Shown here one piece after another: positions 1-8,184 of a stretch of DNA of 43,108 bases (the stretch's first letter is position 1; each line of letters starts with the position of its first letter). A program made the position numbers and the translations under genes. Source of the stretch: Bacillota bacterium. GTDB taxonomy: Bacteria > Bacillota > UBA4882 > UBA10575. Location: the NCBI GenBank assembly GCA_029782135.1, contig JAKOVI010000069.1:1-43108 (forward strand), given 5' to 3'. The notes under the pieces are model-generated. The model was not told the DNA's origin. It ran no database searches and was given only the letters and a program-made list of their open reading frames with translations.

Positions 1-300
1 GCCTATGCCCAAGCTGAATTGGGCGATGTCGTCTATGTTGAGCTGCCTGCCCTGAACGAAAAAGTCAAAGCCAAATCCGGAATGGGAAGTATTGAATCGG
101 TCAAAGCCGTTTCTGATGTTTATGCCCCGGTCTCTGGCGAAGTTGTCGAGGTCAACGATGAACTGCAATTTAGTCCGGAACTGATTAACCAAGACCCTTA
201 TGGTAAAGGTTGGATTGCCGTCATTGAGTTGGACGATCCGGCGGAGTTAAACAACCTTTTGACCGCTCAGGAGTACCAGGAGTTAATTGGGGAAAAATGA
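1..300 (+). CDS. gcvH: Glycine cleavage system H protein (3' part)
   Basis: The lipoyl carrier protein of the glycine cleavage complex shuttles the aminomethyl group from the P to the T protein in the cytoplasm. The frame is open from base 1 (AYAQAELGDVVYVELP), so the gene is cut by the window edge and the TTG at 19 is internal. The lipoylation motif ESVKAVSD is present, with the modified lysine at bases 103-105, followed by the hammerhead strand (YAPVSGEVVEVN). The stop overlaps the next start as ATGA (297-300). The next gene is a LipM-type octanoyltransferase, the enzyme class that acts on GcvH, so substrate and modifier are translationally coupled. The rest of a gcv operon would lie to the left. 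Confidence 0.96.
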   Translation, partial: AYAQAELGDVVYVELPALNEKVKAKSGMGSIESVKAVSDVYAPVSGEVVEVNDELQFSPELINQDPYGKGWIAVIELDDPAELNNLLTAQEYQELIGEK

Positions 301-1157
301 CAGGCCGTCTTCTTCCCTGGACGATGGGAAACGCGGCTTGGAATATGGCAGTCGATGAAGCGGTTTTAATCAGTTACAGTATGGGGAAGTCCCCGCCCAC
401 CCTTCGCTTTTACGGCTGGGCTCCTCCTGCTTTATCGTTCGGTTGTTTTCAAGACCCGCCGTCTGTGCAGAAGCGCGCCGTCTACCGGGAAAAAGGGATC
501 GATTGGGTGAAAAGGCCGAGCGGAGGACGGGCCGTCTTCCATCACGATGAACTTACATATTCTTTCGTAACCGGGGCGCGGGACGGTTTCCATGGACCGG
601 TCCTCGCTGATTACCAGCGGATTGCGCATGGTTTAAAAAAGGGTTTTAGCCTTCTTGGTCTCCAGGTCGAATTGGCGGAAACGCCCACCTCTTCCTCCAG
701 GCTTCCGTCGTCGGCCTGTTTTGCTTCCCGATCCTGGTACGAACTTACCTGTGGCGGGCGGAAACTCGTCGGGAGCGCGCAGGTGCGCCGGGCGCACGCC
801 CTGCTGCAACATGGTTCCATCCCGTTTACGTTCGATGCCGGTGTCTTACTGAATTTGCTGGAAGAAAGCAGTCCCTCACCGGCGGCAATCGCGAAGTTGC
901 AACAGAGGATTATTGGTTTACAAGAGGCCTTAGGGTTTTATCCGGAAAGGCAGACGGTCATTTCCGCTTTGCAACAAGGGCTTGGGGACGAACTGGGTAT
1001 TGAGTGGCAGGAAATGCCCTTAACGGCTGAAGAAGTTGAACTTGCTCAGCGACTGGCCCGGGAAAAGTATGCGCATCCTGCATGGAACGAAACCCGCGGT
1101 GTAAGGAGTTGGGAAAACAGGTTGAATCTTACGGAGATGGAGGGCGAAAGCGGATGA
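297..1157 (+). CDS. lipM: LipM-type octanoyltransferase / lipoate-protein ligase family
   Basis: This 286-residue protein belongs to the BPL/LplA/LipB fold. LipM enzymes move octanoate from acyl carrier protein to the GcvH lysine, the first step of lipoate assembly in Bacillota. Visible family motifs are RPSGGRAVFHHDELTYS (about 73-89), the ACF..SWYEL segment with Cys141 where LipM has its catalytic cysteine, GRKLVGSAQ with Lys156, and LQHGSI (170-175). The cysteine favours a LipM octanoyltransferase over an ATP-dependent LplA ligase, although both are annotated alike. The start overlaps the gcvH stop (ATGA), and the stop overlaps the next start the same way. The family is certain; the exact reaction is inferred from the cysteine and from gcvH next door. 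Confidence 0.85.
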   Translation: MTGRLLPWTMGNAAWNMAVDEAVLISYSMGKSPPTLRFYGWAPPALSFGCFQDPPSVQKRAVYREKGIDWVKRPSGGRAVFHHDELTYSFVTGARDGFHGPVLADYQRIAHGLKKGFSLLGLQVELAETPTSSSRLPSSACFASRSWYELTCGGRKLVGSAQVRRAHALLQHGSIPFTFDAGVLLNLLEESSPSPAAIAKLQQRIIGLQEALGFYPERQTVISALQQGLGDELGIEWQEMPLTAEEVELAQRLAREKYAHPAWNETRGVRSWENRLNLTEMEGESG

Positions 1158-1372
1158 AAGAGCCTCTGAAGCTTTCAGTCGGCGATCAGATCCGGTTGAA
1201 AAAACCACACCCCTGCGGGGGGACGGATTGGGAAGTCTTACGCGTCGGCGTCGATTTCCGCCTGCAATGCTTAACCTGTGGACATTTAATTTTAATTCCC
1301 CGGCTCAAAGTGGAAAAAAGCTTGAAAAAGGTTCTTAAATCAGCCACCCTTGATCTTCCGGAACTTGTCTAA
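1154..1372 (+). CDS. DUF951 family protein
   Basis: A 72-residue protein of the DUF951 (YyzM-like) family, of unknown function. It shows the family pattern VGDQIRLKKPHPCGG..WEVLRVGVDFRLQCLTCGH, with one Cys in the N-terminal half and a later CxxC, so metal binding is possible but unproven. The ATG at 1154 overlaps the lipM stop (ATGA). An ORF in this frame opens further upstream at 1082, but the overlap start matches the family N-terminus. The next operon's -35 box lies in its last codons. Confidence 0.88.
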   Translation: MKEPLKLSVGDQIRLKKPHPCGGTDWEVLRVGVDFRLQCLTCGHLILIPRLKVEKSLKKVLKSATLDLPELV

Positions 1373-1393
1373 AAAAAGGGATGATGTTATAAT
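1365..1393 (+). promoter_or_regulatory. Sigma-A-type promoter of the rpsF operon
   Basis: TTGTCT (1365-1370), a 17-base spacer and a perfect TATAAT (1388-1393). The -35 box overlaps the stop codon of the DUF951 gene. Transcription should begin near 1400, just before the hairpin leader of rpsF. Confidence 0.8.
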
Positions 1394-1403
1394 ATAACGT
1401 GTG

Positions 1404-1449
1404 CTTCCCTGCCGCAGGATCGACCTGCGGCCATTAGTCCAGAGGGAGG
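1404..1449 (+). promoter_or_regulatory. Candidate autoregulatory leader hairpin of rpsF
   Basis: An inner stem of 8 bp, GCCGCAGG (1411-1418) with CCTGCGGC (1424-1431) and loop ATCGA, sits on an outer 7-bp stem, CTTCCCT (1404-1410) with AGGGAGG (1443-1449, one G-U pair). An 11-base bulge separates the stems on the 3' side. The outer stem covers part of the rpsF Shine-Dalgarno. In many bacteria the S6:S18 complex binds a leader structure carrying a CCG element and represses its own operon. A CCG is present at 1412-1414, here drawn as paired. The pairing is visible; the regulatory role is inferred. Confidence 0.5.
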
Positions 1450-1462
1450 AGGTGTCTGCAGG

Positions 1463-1750
1463 ATGAGAATGTACGAGAACGTTATAGTCTTCAATCCCCA
1501 ACTCGAAGAGGAGAATTTGGAGAAAGCCATTAACCGGGTGGAGGAAGTAATTAAGAACGCCAATGGTGAAGTCACCAAAATCGACCGTTGGGGTAAGCGC
1601 CGGCTGGCTTACGAGATTAAGGGATTTACCGAAGGCTATTATTTGTATGTGGAGATGAAAGCGCCCAGTTCAACTGCACAAGAACTTGACCGCGTTTTGA
1701 AAATCTCCGATGATGTCATTCGTCATTTGATCATCAGACAAAACACCTGA
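1463..1750 (+). CDS. rpsF: 30S ribosomal protein S6
   Basis: Ribosomal protein S6, 95 residues, the usual length. It binds 16S rRNA in the platform next to S18. The N-terminal strand MRMYENVIVFNP and the segment KIDRWGKRRLAYEIKGFTEG are family hallmarks. The SD GGAGGAGG near 1445-1452 supports the ATG at 1463; a second ATG at 1469 is possible. It is first in an rpsF-ssb-rpsR operon, 19 bases before ssb. Confidence 0.97.
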   Translation: MRMYENVIVFNPQLEEENLEKAINRVEEVIKNANGEVTKIDRWGKRRLAYEIKGFTEGYYLYVEMKAPSSTAQELDRVLKISDDVIRHLIIRQNT

Positions 1751-1769
1751 TTAAGGGTGGTGGAGAAGA

Positions 1770-2183
1770 ATGAATCATGTCATTTTAATTGGCAGATTAA
1801 CGCGTGACCCGGAATTAAGGTATACCCCGAACGGGGTGGCGGTGGCCAACTTCACCCTGGCGGTGGACCGGCCTTTTACCAACCAGGCCGGCGAGCGGGA
1901 AGCGGACTTTATCCCGGTCATCGTCTGGCAAAAACTTGCCGAAACTTGCGCCAATCACCTGCATAAAGGAAGATTGGTGGCAGTGGACGGCCGGTTGCAG
2001 ATCCGGAGTTACGAAACACAAGATGGTCAAAGACGAAGAGTCGCCGAGGTTGTTGCCGGGAATGTTCAGTTCTTGGACCGTGCCGGTGAGGGCAGGCGGG
2101 AGACAGCTGCCAGCGGCGGGCCGGAGGACGAACTGTCCGGAGATGATTTTGGCGAGATTAATCTGGATGATCTGCCCTTCTAA
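1770..2183 (+). CDS. ssb: Single-stranded DNA-binding protein
   Basis: A 137-residue SSB. Residues 1 to about 105 form the OB fold ([22 protein letters not shown], then VVWQ-like [10 protein letters not shown]). After a Gly/Glu-rich linker the acidic tail ends in DLPF, the tip that recruits replication and repair partners. It is a replication protein embedded, as usual, between the S6 and S18 genes. The SD GGGTGGTGGAG lies just before the ATG. Nothing is unusual in length or residues. Confidence 0.97.
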   Translation: MNHVILIGRLTRDPELRYTPNGVAVANFTLAVDRPFTNQAGEREADFIPVIVWQKLAETCANHLHKGRLVAVDGRLQIRSYETQDGQRRRVAEVVAGNVQFLDRAGEGRRETAASGGPEDELSGDDFGEINLDDLPF

Positions 2184-2215
2184 AAAAGCCATTAACGGTC
2201 AGAGGAGGTGTCATC

Positions 2216-2443
2216 ATGGCACGTGAACGAGGAAGAAAGAAACGGCGCGTTTGTTCGTTTTGTGTTGATAAGATCGAAACCGTTGACTATAAAGAGGTTG
2301 GCCGGTTACGTAAATTTATCACCGAACGGGGGAAGATCCTTCCCCGCCGGATTTCAGGGAATTGCGCCCATCACCAACGTCAGCTAACGGTGGCGATAAA
2401 ACGGGCTCGACAGTTAGCGATGTTACCGTATACCAGTGACTAA
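2216..2443 (+). CDS. rpsR: 30S ribosomal protein S18
   Basis: Ribosomal protein S18, 75 residues, partner of S6 on the 30S platform. It keeps CSFC near the N-terminus and NCAHHQR further on, so it looks like the cysteine-containing (zinc-type) S18 form. The SD GAGGAGGTG precedes the ATG. It closes the rpsF operon and is followed by a clear terminator. Confidence 0.97.
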   Translation: MARERGRKKRRVCSFCVDKIETVDYKEVGRLRKFITERGKILPRRISGNCAHHQRQLTVAIKRARQLAMLPYTSD

Positions 2444-2456
2444 GATTTAAAAAGGT

Positions 2457-2482
2457 GGAGGCCAAAAGCCTCCTTTCTTTTT
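2457..2482 (+). terminator. Intrinsic terminator after rpsR
   Basis: GGAGGC (2457-2462), loop CAAAA, GCCTCC (2468-2473), then TTTCTTTTT. It ends the rpsF-ssb-rpsR transcript. Confidence 0.88.
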
Positions 2483-2549
2483 CCCAATCTCACCCGGAAG
2501 GAAAAAGTCCTCCGGTGTTGAATAGATGTGGACATAAGGGGGGTTACTC

Positions 2550-2891
2550 ATGGCCCGCCCCAATCAGGATCTCGATATTACCCGCAATTTACGGACGCTC
2601 GAATGGTTAAAAGCCGAGCTGATTGAAGGGGTATCCTTTTTCTTTAAAGCTTTAATCAAACATAATCAGCAAGCCATCGCGAAAGCTTTGGCAGCGATTA
2701 TGCTCACCTGTTATTTTCTGGCGAGAAGATTAGGGATCAGCTACACCGAGCTAGATCTGACAGTCGAAGAACAACTCCGTGCCCATCTCGAGACTGAGCA
2801 TCAGCTTGAAGTCTGGTACGGGGATATTTCTGCCTGTTTAAAACATGTTCAAGGAAAGAACCAGGCGTTGAAAAAGCCTCAACCGCAATAA
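2550..2891 (+). CDS. MazG-like family protein
   Basis: A 113-residue, mostly helical protein resembling the MazG-like family often found between rpsR and rplI in clostridia. The visible pattern is DITRNLRTLEWLKAEL at the start, a central helix AIAKALAAIMLTCYFLARRLGI, and a C-terminal segment starting near TELDLTVEEQL. True MazG is a nucleoside triphosphate pyrophosphohydrolase with an EExxE metal site. I cannot point to a full EExxE here, so catalytic activity is uncertain. It lies after the rpsR terminator and 59 bases before rplI. Confidence 0.75.
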   Translation: MARPNQDLDITRNLRTLEWLKAELIEGVSFFFKALIKHNQQAIAKALAAIMLTCYFLARRLGISYTELDLTVEEQLRAHLETEHQLEVWYGDISACLKHVQGKNQALKKPQPQ

Positions 2892-2950
2892 TCATCTGCG
2901 GATGATGGAAAGCAAGGGATGAGCGAAAGGATGGGAGGTGGAGATCCAAG

Positions 2951-3400
2951 GTGAAGGTGATTTTACTCAGTGACGTGAAGGCGCTGGGGAAAAAAGGGAC
3001 AGTGAAAGAAGTGGCTGACGGTTACGCCCGTAACTTCTTGTTCCCCAAAAATCTGGCCATCCCGGCCACCCCGGCTAATCTTAAAAAGTGGGAAACCGAA
3101 CAAGCGCACTTGGAGCAAAAGGAGGCGCTTGAGGAAGCAGAGGCGAAAAGAATTGCCGCGCAAATTGACGGTTTAACCCTGAAGTTTCCGCGTAAAGCGG
3201 GCGAAGGGGGAAAACTCTTTGGCTCAATTACCGGCAAAGATATTGTCGAAGAGCTCCAGAAGAAAACAGGAATCGAAATCGATAAGAAACAACTTAACCC
3301 ATCAGAACCCATCAAGGCCATGGGAGAGCATCAAATCAAGGTCCACCTTTATCGGGGGGTTACCGCAAACATAGAGGTCCACGTGGTGCCTGAAGGGTAA
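2951..3400 (+). CDS. rplI: 50S ribosomal protein L9
   Basis: Ribosomal protein L9, 149 residues, with both globular domains and the long connecting helix. The N-terminal signature is clear: [21 protein letters not shown] followed by [14 protein letters not shown]. The C-terminal domain contains [11 protein letters not shown]. The SD GGGAGGTGGAG lies before the ATG. It is followed 27 bases later by lonC, probably in one operon. Confidence 0.97.
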   Translation: MKVILLSDVKALGKKGTVKEVADGYARNFLFPKNLAIPATPANLKKWETEQAHLEQKEALEEAEAKRIAAQIDGLTLKFPRKAGEGGKLFGSITGKDIVEELQKKTGIEIDKKQLNPSEPIKAMGEHQIKVHLYRGVTANIEVHVVPEG

Positions 3401-3427
3401 GGTCAAAGCTCATAGGGAGGAATTAAC

Positions 3428-5356
3428 GTGAAAAGTGTACTCAGAGATGTTGGCGAAGAGAGCCGGAGGATCTCCCGCCGTGACCGTTTTCCTCAAGAGG
3501 AAGATCAGTTACACCGACAGGTAACTGCGCTGTATTCGCTCTTGGCGAATCTCTATGGTTCCGATAAATTGGTCATGAAAGCCGGTAAACTCGATGCGCT
3601 CCAATTGATGCGTTCCAAAGTTTTGGAAGAAAGAGTATTAGCGCTGCAGCGGTTGGTCTACGAAGATCCGACCCTTGCCCAGGTGCCGAATAGTGTCGAC
3701 CTGCCAACGGTTTTAGATGAGATCGAAGAGGAGATCGCCGATTTAATTGCCCGCAAAACCGTTGAGGAAAAGATCGAAAAGAAGATTGCCGAACGGATGC
3801 AGCACCGGCACGAAGAGTATGTTAAAGAGATCAAGATGCAGGTTCTGAAAGAGATCAACGGACCTGACAATCCTTATACACTAAAGAAATACGCCGAATT
3901 GGAAAGAATGGAGCAGGTTTCGCTTTCCCGTTCCGCCCTTGAAAAGCTCCGCCCGTCCGCGCTGGACCAGGTCGTGGGTCAGGACGCGGCGATCCGTGCT
4001 TTACTGGCGAAGCTGGTTTCTCCTTTTCCCCAGCACGTGATCGTCTATGGGCCGCCCGGTGTCGGGAAGACCACGGTTGCCCGGCTGGTTTTGGAGGAAG
4101 CGAAGAAGATTCATTACACCCCTTTTGCGGCAGATGCGCCCTTTGTCGAGGTTGATGGGACAACCTTACGGTGGGATCCCCGGGAAGTGACCAATCCGCT
4201 TTTAGGGTCGGTCCATGATCCGATTTACCAGGGCGCACGGCGGGATTTGGCGGAAGGCGCGATTCCCGAACCGAAACTGGGACTCGTGACCGAAGCACAC
4301 GGAGGTGTATTGTTCATCGATGAAATTGGCGAGCTCGACCCAATCCTCATGAATAAGCTGCTTAAGGTGTTAGAGGATAAGCGGGTAAAATTTGATTCGG
4401 CTTATTACGATCCCGATGACCCCGGGGTGCCTAAATATATCAAGAAATTATTTGAAGAAGGGGCGCCGGCGGATTTTATCCTGATTGCCGCGACGACCAA
4501 AGATCCCTCGGAGATCAGTCCGGCGTTACGTTCACGCTGCGCGGAAGTGTATTTTGAGCCGCTGACCAGCCAATCAATCAAGAAGATCGTGACCGACGCT
4601 GCCCGGCGTCTGAATGCAGAACTCGACCCGGAGGTGCCCGAACTGATCAGCGCCTACTCCATTGAGGGCCGGAAGGCGGTGGGGATGCTTGCCGATGCTT
4701 ACGGAATCGCCCTCTACCAGCAGGCGAGGTACGAGCATGGTTCCAAAATCCGGATCCGTGAGGAACATCTCATGGAGGTGATCAGGGCGAGCAGGCTCTC
4801 TCCTTATATAACAGTGAAAGGGAGTTCCGACGGGGAGATCGGAAAGATCTTCGGTTTGGGCGTCAGTGGGTTTGTCGGCTCGCTTATTGAAATTGAAGCG
4901 GTCAGTTTCCCGGCCGAAAAGGGGAAAGGAAAATTACGTTTTAATGAAACAGCGGGTTCCATGGCCAAAGACTCAGTCTTTAATGCGGCTTCTGTTGTGC
5001 GTCTGCTGACCGGTCTGGATATCAATGATTACGATATTCATGTCAACGTTGTTGGTGGAGGACGGATTGACGGTCCCTCTGCCGGCGTCGCGATTACTCT
5101 GGCGATTATCAGTTCCCTTCTCCAGCGGCCGTTACGTCAAGATGTTGCGATCACCGGTGAAGTGACGGTCCAGGGAAAAGTGAAGGAAGTCGGCGGGATC
5201 CCGGAGAAGATTTATGGTGCGAAACAAGCCGGCGTCAATGTGGTCTATATTCCGCGCGAGAATGAACGGGATATCCCCGCAGAGTTGGATGGGATCACAG
5301 TGAAAACTGCTTCAACCGTCAAAGAAATCATGGAAGAAGTCTTCTTTGTTCATTAA
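3428..5356 (+). CDS. lonC: Lon-family ATP-dependent protease, LonC type
   Basis: A 642-residue protein with an N-terminal coiled-coil-rich region (about 1-170, many Glu/Lys), an AAA+ module and a C-terminal Lon protease domain. Walker A GPPGVGKT lies near 208-215 and Walker B GGVLFIDE near 292-299. The proteolytic Ser551 is in GPSAGV, and the partner Lys597 is in GGIPEKIYGAK. It lacks the long LON substrate-binding domain of LonA. This build, and the position between rplI and dnaB, fit the LonC branch known from a subset of endospore formers, where a sporulation role has been proposed. The start is GTG behind GGGAGG. Confidence 0.87.
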   Translation: MKSVLRDVGEESRRISRRDRFPQEEDQLHRQVTALYSLLANLYGSDKLVMKAGKLDALQLMRSKVLEERVLALQRLVYEDPTLAQVPNSVDLPTVLDEIEEEIADLIARKTVEEKIEKKIAERMQHRHEEYVKEIKMQVLKEINGPDNPYTLKKYAELERMEQVSLSRSALEKLRPSALDQVVGQDAAIRALLAKLVSPFPQHVIVYGPPGVGKTTVARLVLEEAKKIHYTPFAADAPFVEVDGTTLRWDPREVTNPLLGSVHDPIYQGARRDLAEGAIPEPKLGLVTEAHGGVLFIDEIGELDPILMNKLLKVLEDKRVKFDSAYYDPDDPGVPKYIKKLFEEGAPADFILIAATTKDPSEISPALRSRCAEVYFEPLTSQSIKKIVTDAARRLNAELDPEVPELISAYSIEGRKAVGMLADAYGIALYQQARYEHGSKIRIREEHLMEVIRASRLSPYITVKGSSDGEIGKIFGLGVSGFVGSLIEIEAVSFPAEKGKGKLRFNETAGSMAKDSVFNAASVVRLLTGLDINDYDIHVNVVGGGRIDGPSAGVAITLAIISSLLQRPLRQDVAITGEVTVQGKVKEVGGIPEKIYGAKQAGVNVVYIPRENERDIPAELDGITVKTASTVKEIMEEVFFVH

Positions 5357-5382
5357 GCAAGGCCCGGATAACGAACGAAGCG

Positions 5383-5411
5383 AAGCCGCAGTTATTCTGC
5401 GGCTTATTTTC
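5383..5411 (+). terminator. Terminator after lonC
   Basis: AAGCCGCAG (5383-5391), loop TTATT, CTGCGGCTT (5397-5405), then ATTTTC. The stem is a perfect 9 bp but the T-tract is short, so termination may be partial. It lies between lonC and dnaB. Confidence 0.7.
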
Positions 5412-5447
5412 ACTGCCGCCTGAAATCTGGATAAGGAAGGTTTTAAG

Positions 5448-6797
5448 ATGAGCGAAGGTATCTTACTTGACCGGATTCCCCCGCAGAATCTCGAGGCCGA
5501 ACGGTCGACCCTGGGGGCGATGTTCCTGGAGAAAGAGGCGATTTACCGGGCGATGGAGATTTTGCGCCCCGATGATTTTTACCGGGAAAACCACCGCCTC
5601 ATTTACCAGACGGTCCTCGACTTGACCAACCGGGGGGAACCGGTGGATTTAGTAACGGTGACTGAAGAATTAAGGCAAAAAAACGCCCTCGAGAAAGTCG
5701 GCGGGATTACCTACCTCACCGAACTGGCGAATGCCGTCCCGACGGCCGCCCATGTTGAACACTACGCCCGGATCGTAGAAGAAAAATCCCTTCTCCGGAA
5801 GTTGATCCATGCGGCGACCGAAATTGTCACCTCCTCTTATGAAGCCAGCGATGAAGTGGAGAATATTATTGACCGGGCGGAAAATACGATCTTTGCGATT
5901 ACCAACCGGCGGTCCGGGCAATCAGTCATAAACCTGAAGGATATTTTGATCGAGACGTTTGAACAGGTAGAAAAGCTTTATGAAGCGCGGGGCGCCGTCA
6001 CCGGCGTGCCGACCGGTTTTAGCGACCTGGACCGGATCACCGCCGGCCTCCAGCCTTCGGATCTGATCATTTTGGCGGCGCGCCCCAGTATGGGGAAGAC
6101 CACTTTTGCCTTGAATATCGCCCAATATGTTGCCGTTCAGCTCAAATTGCCGGTGATCGTCTTCAGCATGGAAATGTCGAAGGAGCAATTGGCGATGAAA
6201 CTGCTCTGTGCGGAGGCTGGTGTCGACAACCAGCGGATCCGGACCGGGAATCTCCGCGAGGAAGATTGGCCCCGGCTTTCGCACGCCTTGGGACGGCTCA
6301 GCGAAGCGGCGATGTTTATTGATGACTCACCCAACCTTTCCGTCATGCAAGTCCGCTCGAAAGCACGAAGGGTGAAGGCGGAACGGGGGTTGGGCCTGAT
6401 TATCATCGACTATCTCCAATTGATGCAAGGGCGGGGACGGGTCGAAAGCCGGCAACAGGAAGTCTCCGAGATTTCACGGGGGTTAAAGGCGCTGGCCCGG
6501 GAGCTCTCGGTGCCCGTGCTTGCGCTCTCCCAGCTCTCGCGGGCGGTCGAACAGCGGCAGAACAAAAAGCCGACCCTCTCCGACCTGCGGGAGTCGGGAT
6601 CATTGGAACAGGACGCCGACCTAGTCTGCTTCTTATACCGGGAAGACTATTACGAACCGGAGACCGAAAAGAAAAACATCACCGAGTTCATTATTGCAAA
6701 ACACCGGAACGGTCCCTTAGGTTCGGTCGAATTCCTCTTCCAGAAAGAGTACAGTAAGTTTGTGGGGCTGGAGCGGTTCCGGAAGCCAGAGAACTGA
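5448..6797 (+). CDS. dnaB: Replicative DNA helicase
   Basis: A 449-residue DnaB (DnaC in Bacillus), the ring helicase that unwinds DNA at the fork. It has the N-terminal primase-interacting domain (RIPPQNLEAERSTLGAMF onward, about 8-110) and the RecA-like core with Walker A RPSMGKTT near 212-219, a Walker B-like segment LIIIDYLQLM, and a downstream RSSGSLEQDAD-like element (RESGSLEQDADLV). Length is normal, so no intein interrupts it. The SD AAGGAAGG lies before the ATG. It follows the lonC terminator. Confidence 0.97.
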   Translation: MSEGILLDRIPPQNLEAERSTLGAMFLEKEAIYRAMEILRPDDFYRENHRLIYQTVLDLTNRGEPVDLVTVTEELRQKNALEKVGGITYLTELANAVPTAAHVEHYARIVEEKSLLRKLIHAATEIVTSSYEASDEVENIIDRAENTIFAITNRRSGQSVINLKDILIETFEQVEKLYEARGAVTGVPTGFSDLDRITAGLQPSDLIILAARPSMGKTTFALNIAQYVAVQLKLPVIVFSMEMSKEQLAMKLLCAEAGVDNQRIRTGNLREEDWPRLSHALGRLSEAAMFIDDSPNLSVMQVRSKARRVKAERGLGLIIIDYLQLMQGRGRVESRQQEVSEISRGLKALARELSVPVLALSQLSRAVEQRQNKKPTLSDLRESGSLEQDADLVCFLYREDYYEPETEKKNITEFIIAKHRNGPLGSVEFLFQKEYSKFVGLERFRKPEN

Positions 6798-7007
6798 GCA
6801 GTCGCTTACCTGCTCGAAAGGGAAAAAAACAGCCAGATTTACATCTCCGCCGGGACAGCATGGTGTTTCCTTGTTCCGGTGAATTTCTGGGCTGAGGCCT
6901 ATGACAGTATTTTTTTATCTTGAGTGGAGGTCAAGCAACGAGCGAAGGGCGAACAGAAACGAATGATGCGTGACGAGTTGCAGAAGGCTTATTAGGAGGT
7001 GGAGGGG

Positions 7008-7337
7008 ATGACCCCGGTAGAACTCATTATCATTGCCGATGGCGAGGAGAAGAGTTGCGGTGCGGAGCCGCTGCCGCTTAAAACTCAGATCAACTACTTA
7101 AGGCAAGGAATGCTCCTGGCCTACGGTGGACAACTGGCGGTGGAGTTTATTGACCTCCACCAAACCCCGGGCCACCCCCTTGTGCAAAAGCTGATGAAGG
7201 AAGGGCGCTGCTTTCCTCTTCTGCTGTTTAACGGGGAGGTTAAGTTTGAAGGAGGGATTCCCCTCCTCGCCTTAAAAGCACTCTTGGACCAAGCCGGCCT
7301 GGTGCCAACCGGAAAACAATCCCATGCCGAAAGATAA
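7008..7337 (+). CDS. Small thioredoxin-fold-like protein, unknown function
   Basis: I do not recognise this 109-residue protein with certainty. The pattern of an initial strand (VELIIIADG), one Cys in KSCGAEPL, a strand AVEFIDLHQTP and a later FPLLLFNGEVKFEGG resembles small thioredoxin-like proteins such as YuzD/DUF1462, in which that last segment follows a cis-proline-like turn. Only one cysteine sits near the expected active site, so a CxxC disulfide role is unlikely. The frame opens with GTG at 6999, inside the SD AGGAGGTGG (6994-7002). ATG 7008 is the better start. Confidence 0.6.
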   Translation: MTPVELIIIADGEEKSCGAEPLPLKTQINYLRQGMLLAYGGQLAVEFIDLHQTPGHPLVQKLMKEGRCFPLLLFNGEVKFEGGIPLLALKALLDQAGLVPTGKQSHAER

Positions 7338-7456
7338 AATTGGTTGGTGATTTCGGTTAAACTAAACTTAAGCACCTTCCGCACCTGCCGGTTGCGGCCG
7401 GAATTAAAAACGCAGTTGCCGTAAGGGTGAGCGGGGGAGATGAAAGGAGAAGCAAG

Positions 7457-8011
7457 ATGGAGAAAAAAAGGGGTTATTTAATCATTCTCCCGGCACTAGT
7501 GATTGGCCTGTTTCTGCTCTTGGTCTCTCCGGAGCTATTCCGGCGCGGTCGAGAAGAACCGGCGCCTGCTCCCCAGCCGGCAGCGGAAGAACGGACAGTC
7601 GTCGTCAGACTTTACTTTGCCAACCAGGAATATGTCGAGAGCGGGCGGGAAGACCTCCCGATGTTTAAAGCGGTTGACCGTGAGGTGAAATATAAAGGGG
7701 ACGATCTAATCGATGTAGTGCTTCAGGAATTAAGAAAACCCCCGGCGAAAGAAGGATTATCCACCGCCCTCCATGAACAGCTCACGATTCGCCAGGCATG
7801 GGTGGAAGGCGATCTCGCTTATGTTGATTTTTCCAGTGAAAACCTGCATGGAGGTTCGCTTCAGGAAACACTGTTGGTCCACCAGATCGTCAGAACCGTG
7901 ACCGGTTTACCAGGGATTAAACAGGTCCAGTTTTTGGTTAACGGGGAAAAAGCGGAATCGCTGATGGGGCATATCGCGACCAATGAACCGCTCAGCTTAG
8001 AAAATCTTTGA
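7457..8011 (+). CDS. GerMN-domain membrane-anchored protein
   Basis: A 184-residue protein with one N-terminal membrane segment (about GYLIILPALVIGLFLLLV), a Pro/Ala/Glu-rich linker, and a C-terminal GerMN domain (VVVRLYFANQEY to VQFLVNGEKAESL). GerMN domains occur in the Bacillus germination protein GerM and in many clostridial envelope proteins of sporulation. There is no lipobox cysteine, unlike GerM lipoproteins. ATG 7457 follows AAAGGAG (7443-7448 region); the longer frame from GTG 7427 lacks a site. The domain call is good; the role in spores is inferred from the family only. Confidence 0.75.
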   Translation: MEKKRGYLIILPALVIGLFLLLVSPELFRRGREEPAPAPQPAAEERTVVVRLYFANQEYVESGREDLPMFKAVDREVKYKGDDLIDVVLQELRKPPAKEGLSTALHEQLTIRQAWVEGDLAYVDFSSENLHGGSLQETLLVHQIVRTVTGLPGIKQVQFLVNGEKAESLMGHIATNEPLSLENL

Positions 8012-8070
8012 TTTTATAAGGAAATCAAATGAATTCCGGCGGTTGCTCCGCGGATCGGAAGATGCTAGTA

Positions 8071-8099
8071 TTGACTCACTCCCGCCCTTGATCTATGAT
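8071..8099 (+). promoter_or_regulatory. Promoter of fabK
   Basis: TTGACT (8071-8076), a 17-base spacer and TATGAT (8094-8099). Transcription should start near 8106. This rules out the ATG at 8095 as the start of fabK, because it lies inside the -10 box. Confidence 0.78.
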
Positions 8100-8184
8100 C
8101 TTAAGTATTATTTTATTCTACAAGCCCACTTCATCTTCGTGGCGAACCTTGACATTTCTTGCGGGAGTGGTGCTTGGTTTAAGC

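Noticed and set aside
3855-4298. 147-codon minus-strand frame within lonC
   Set aside because: Low-complexity Arg/Pro-rich shadow frame; lonC is intact and conserved here.
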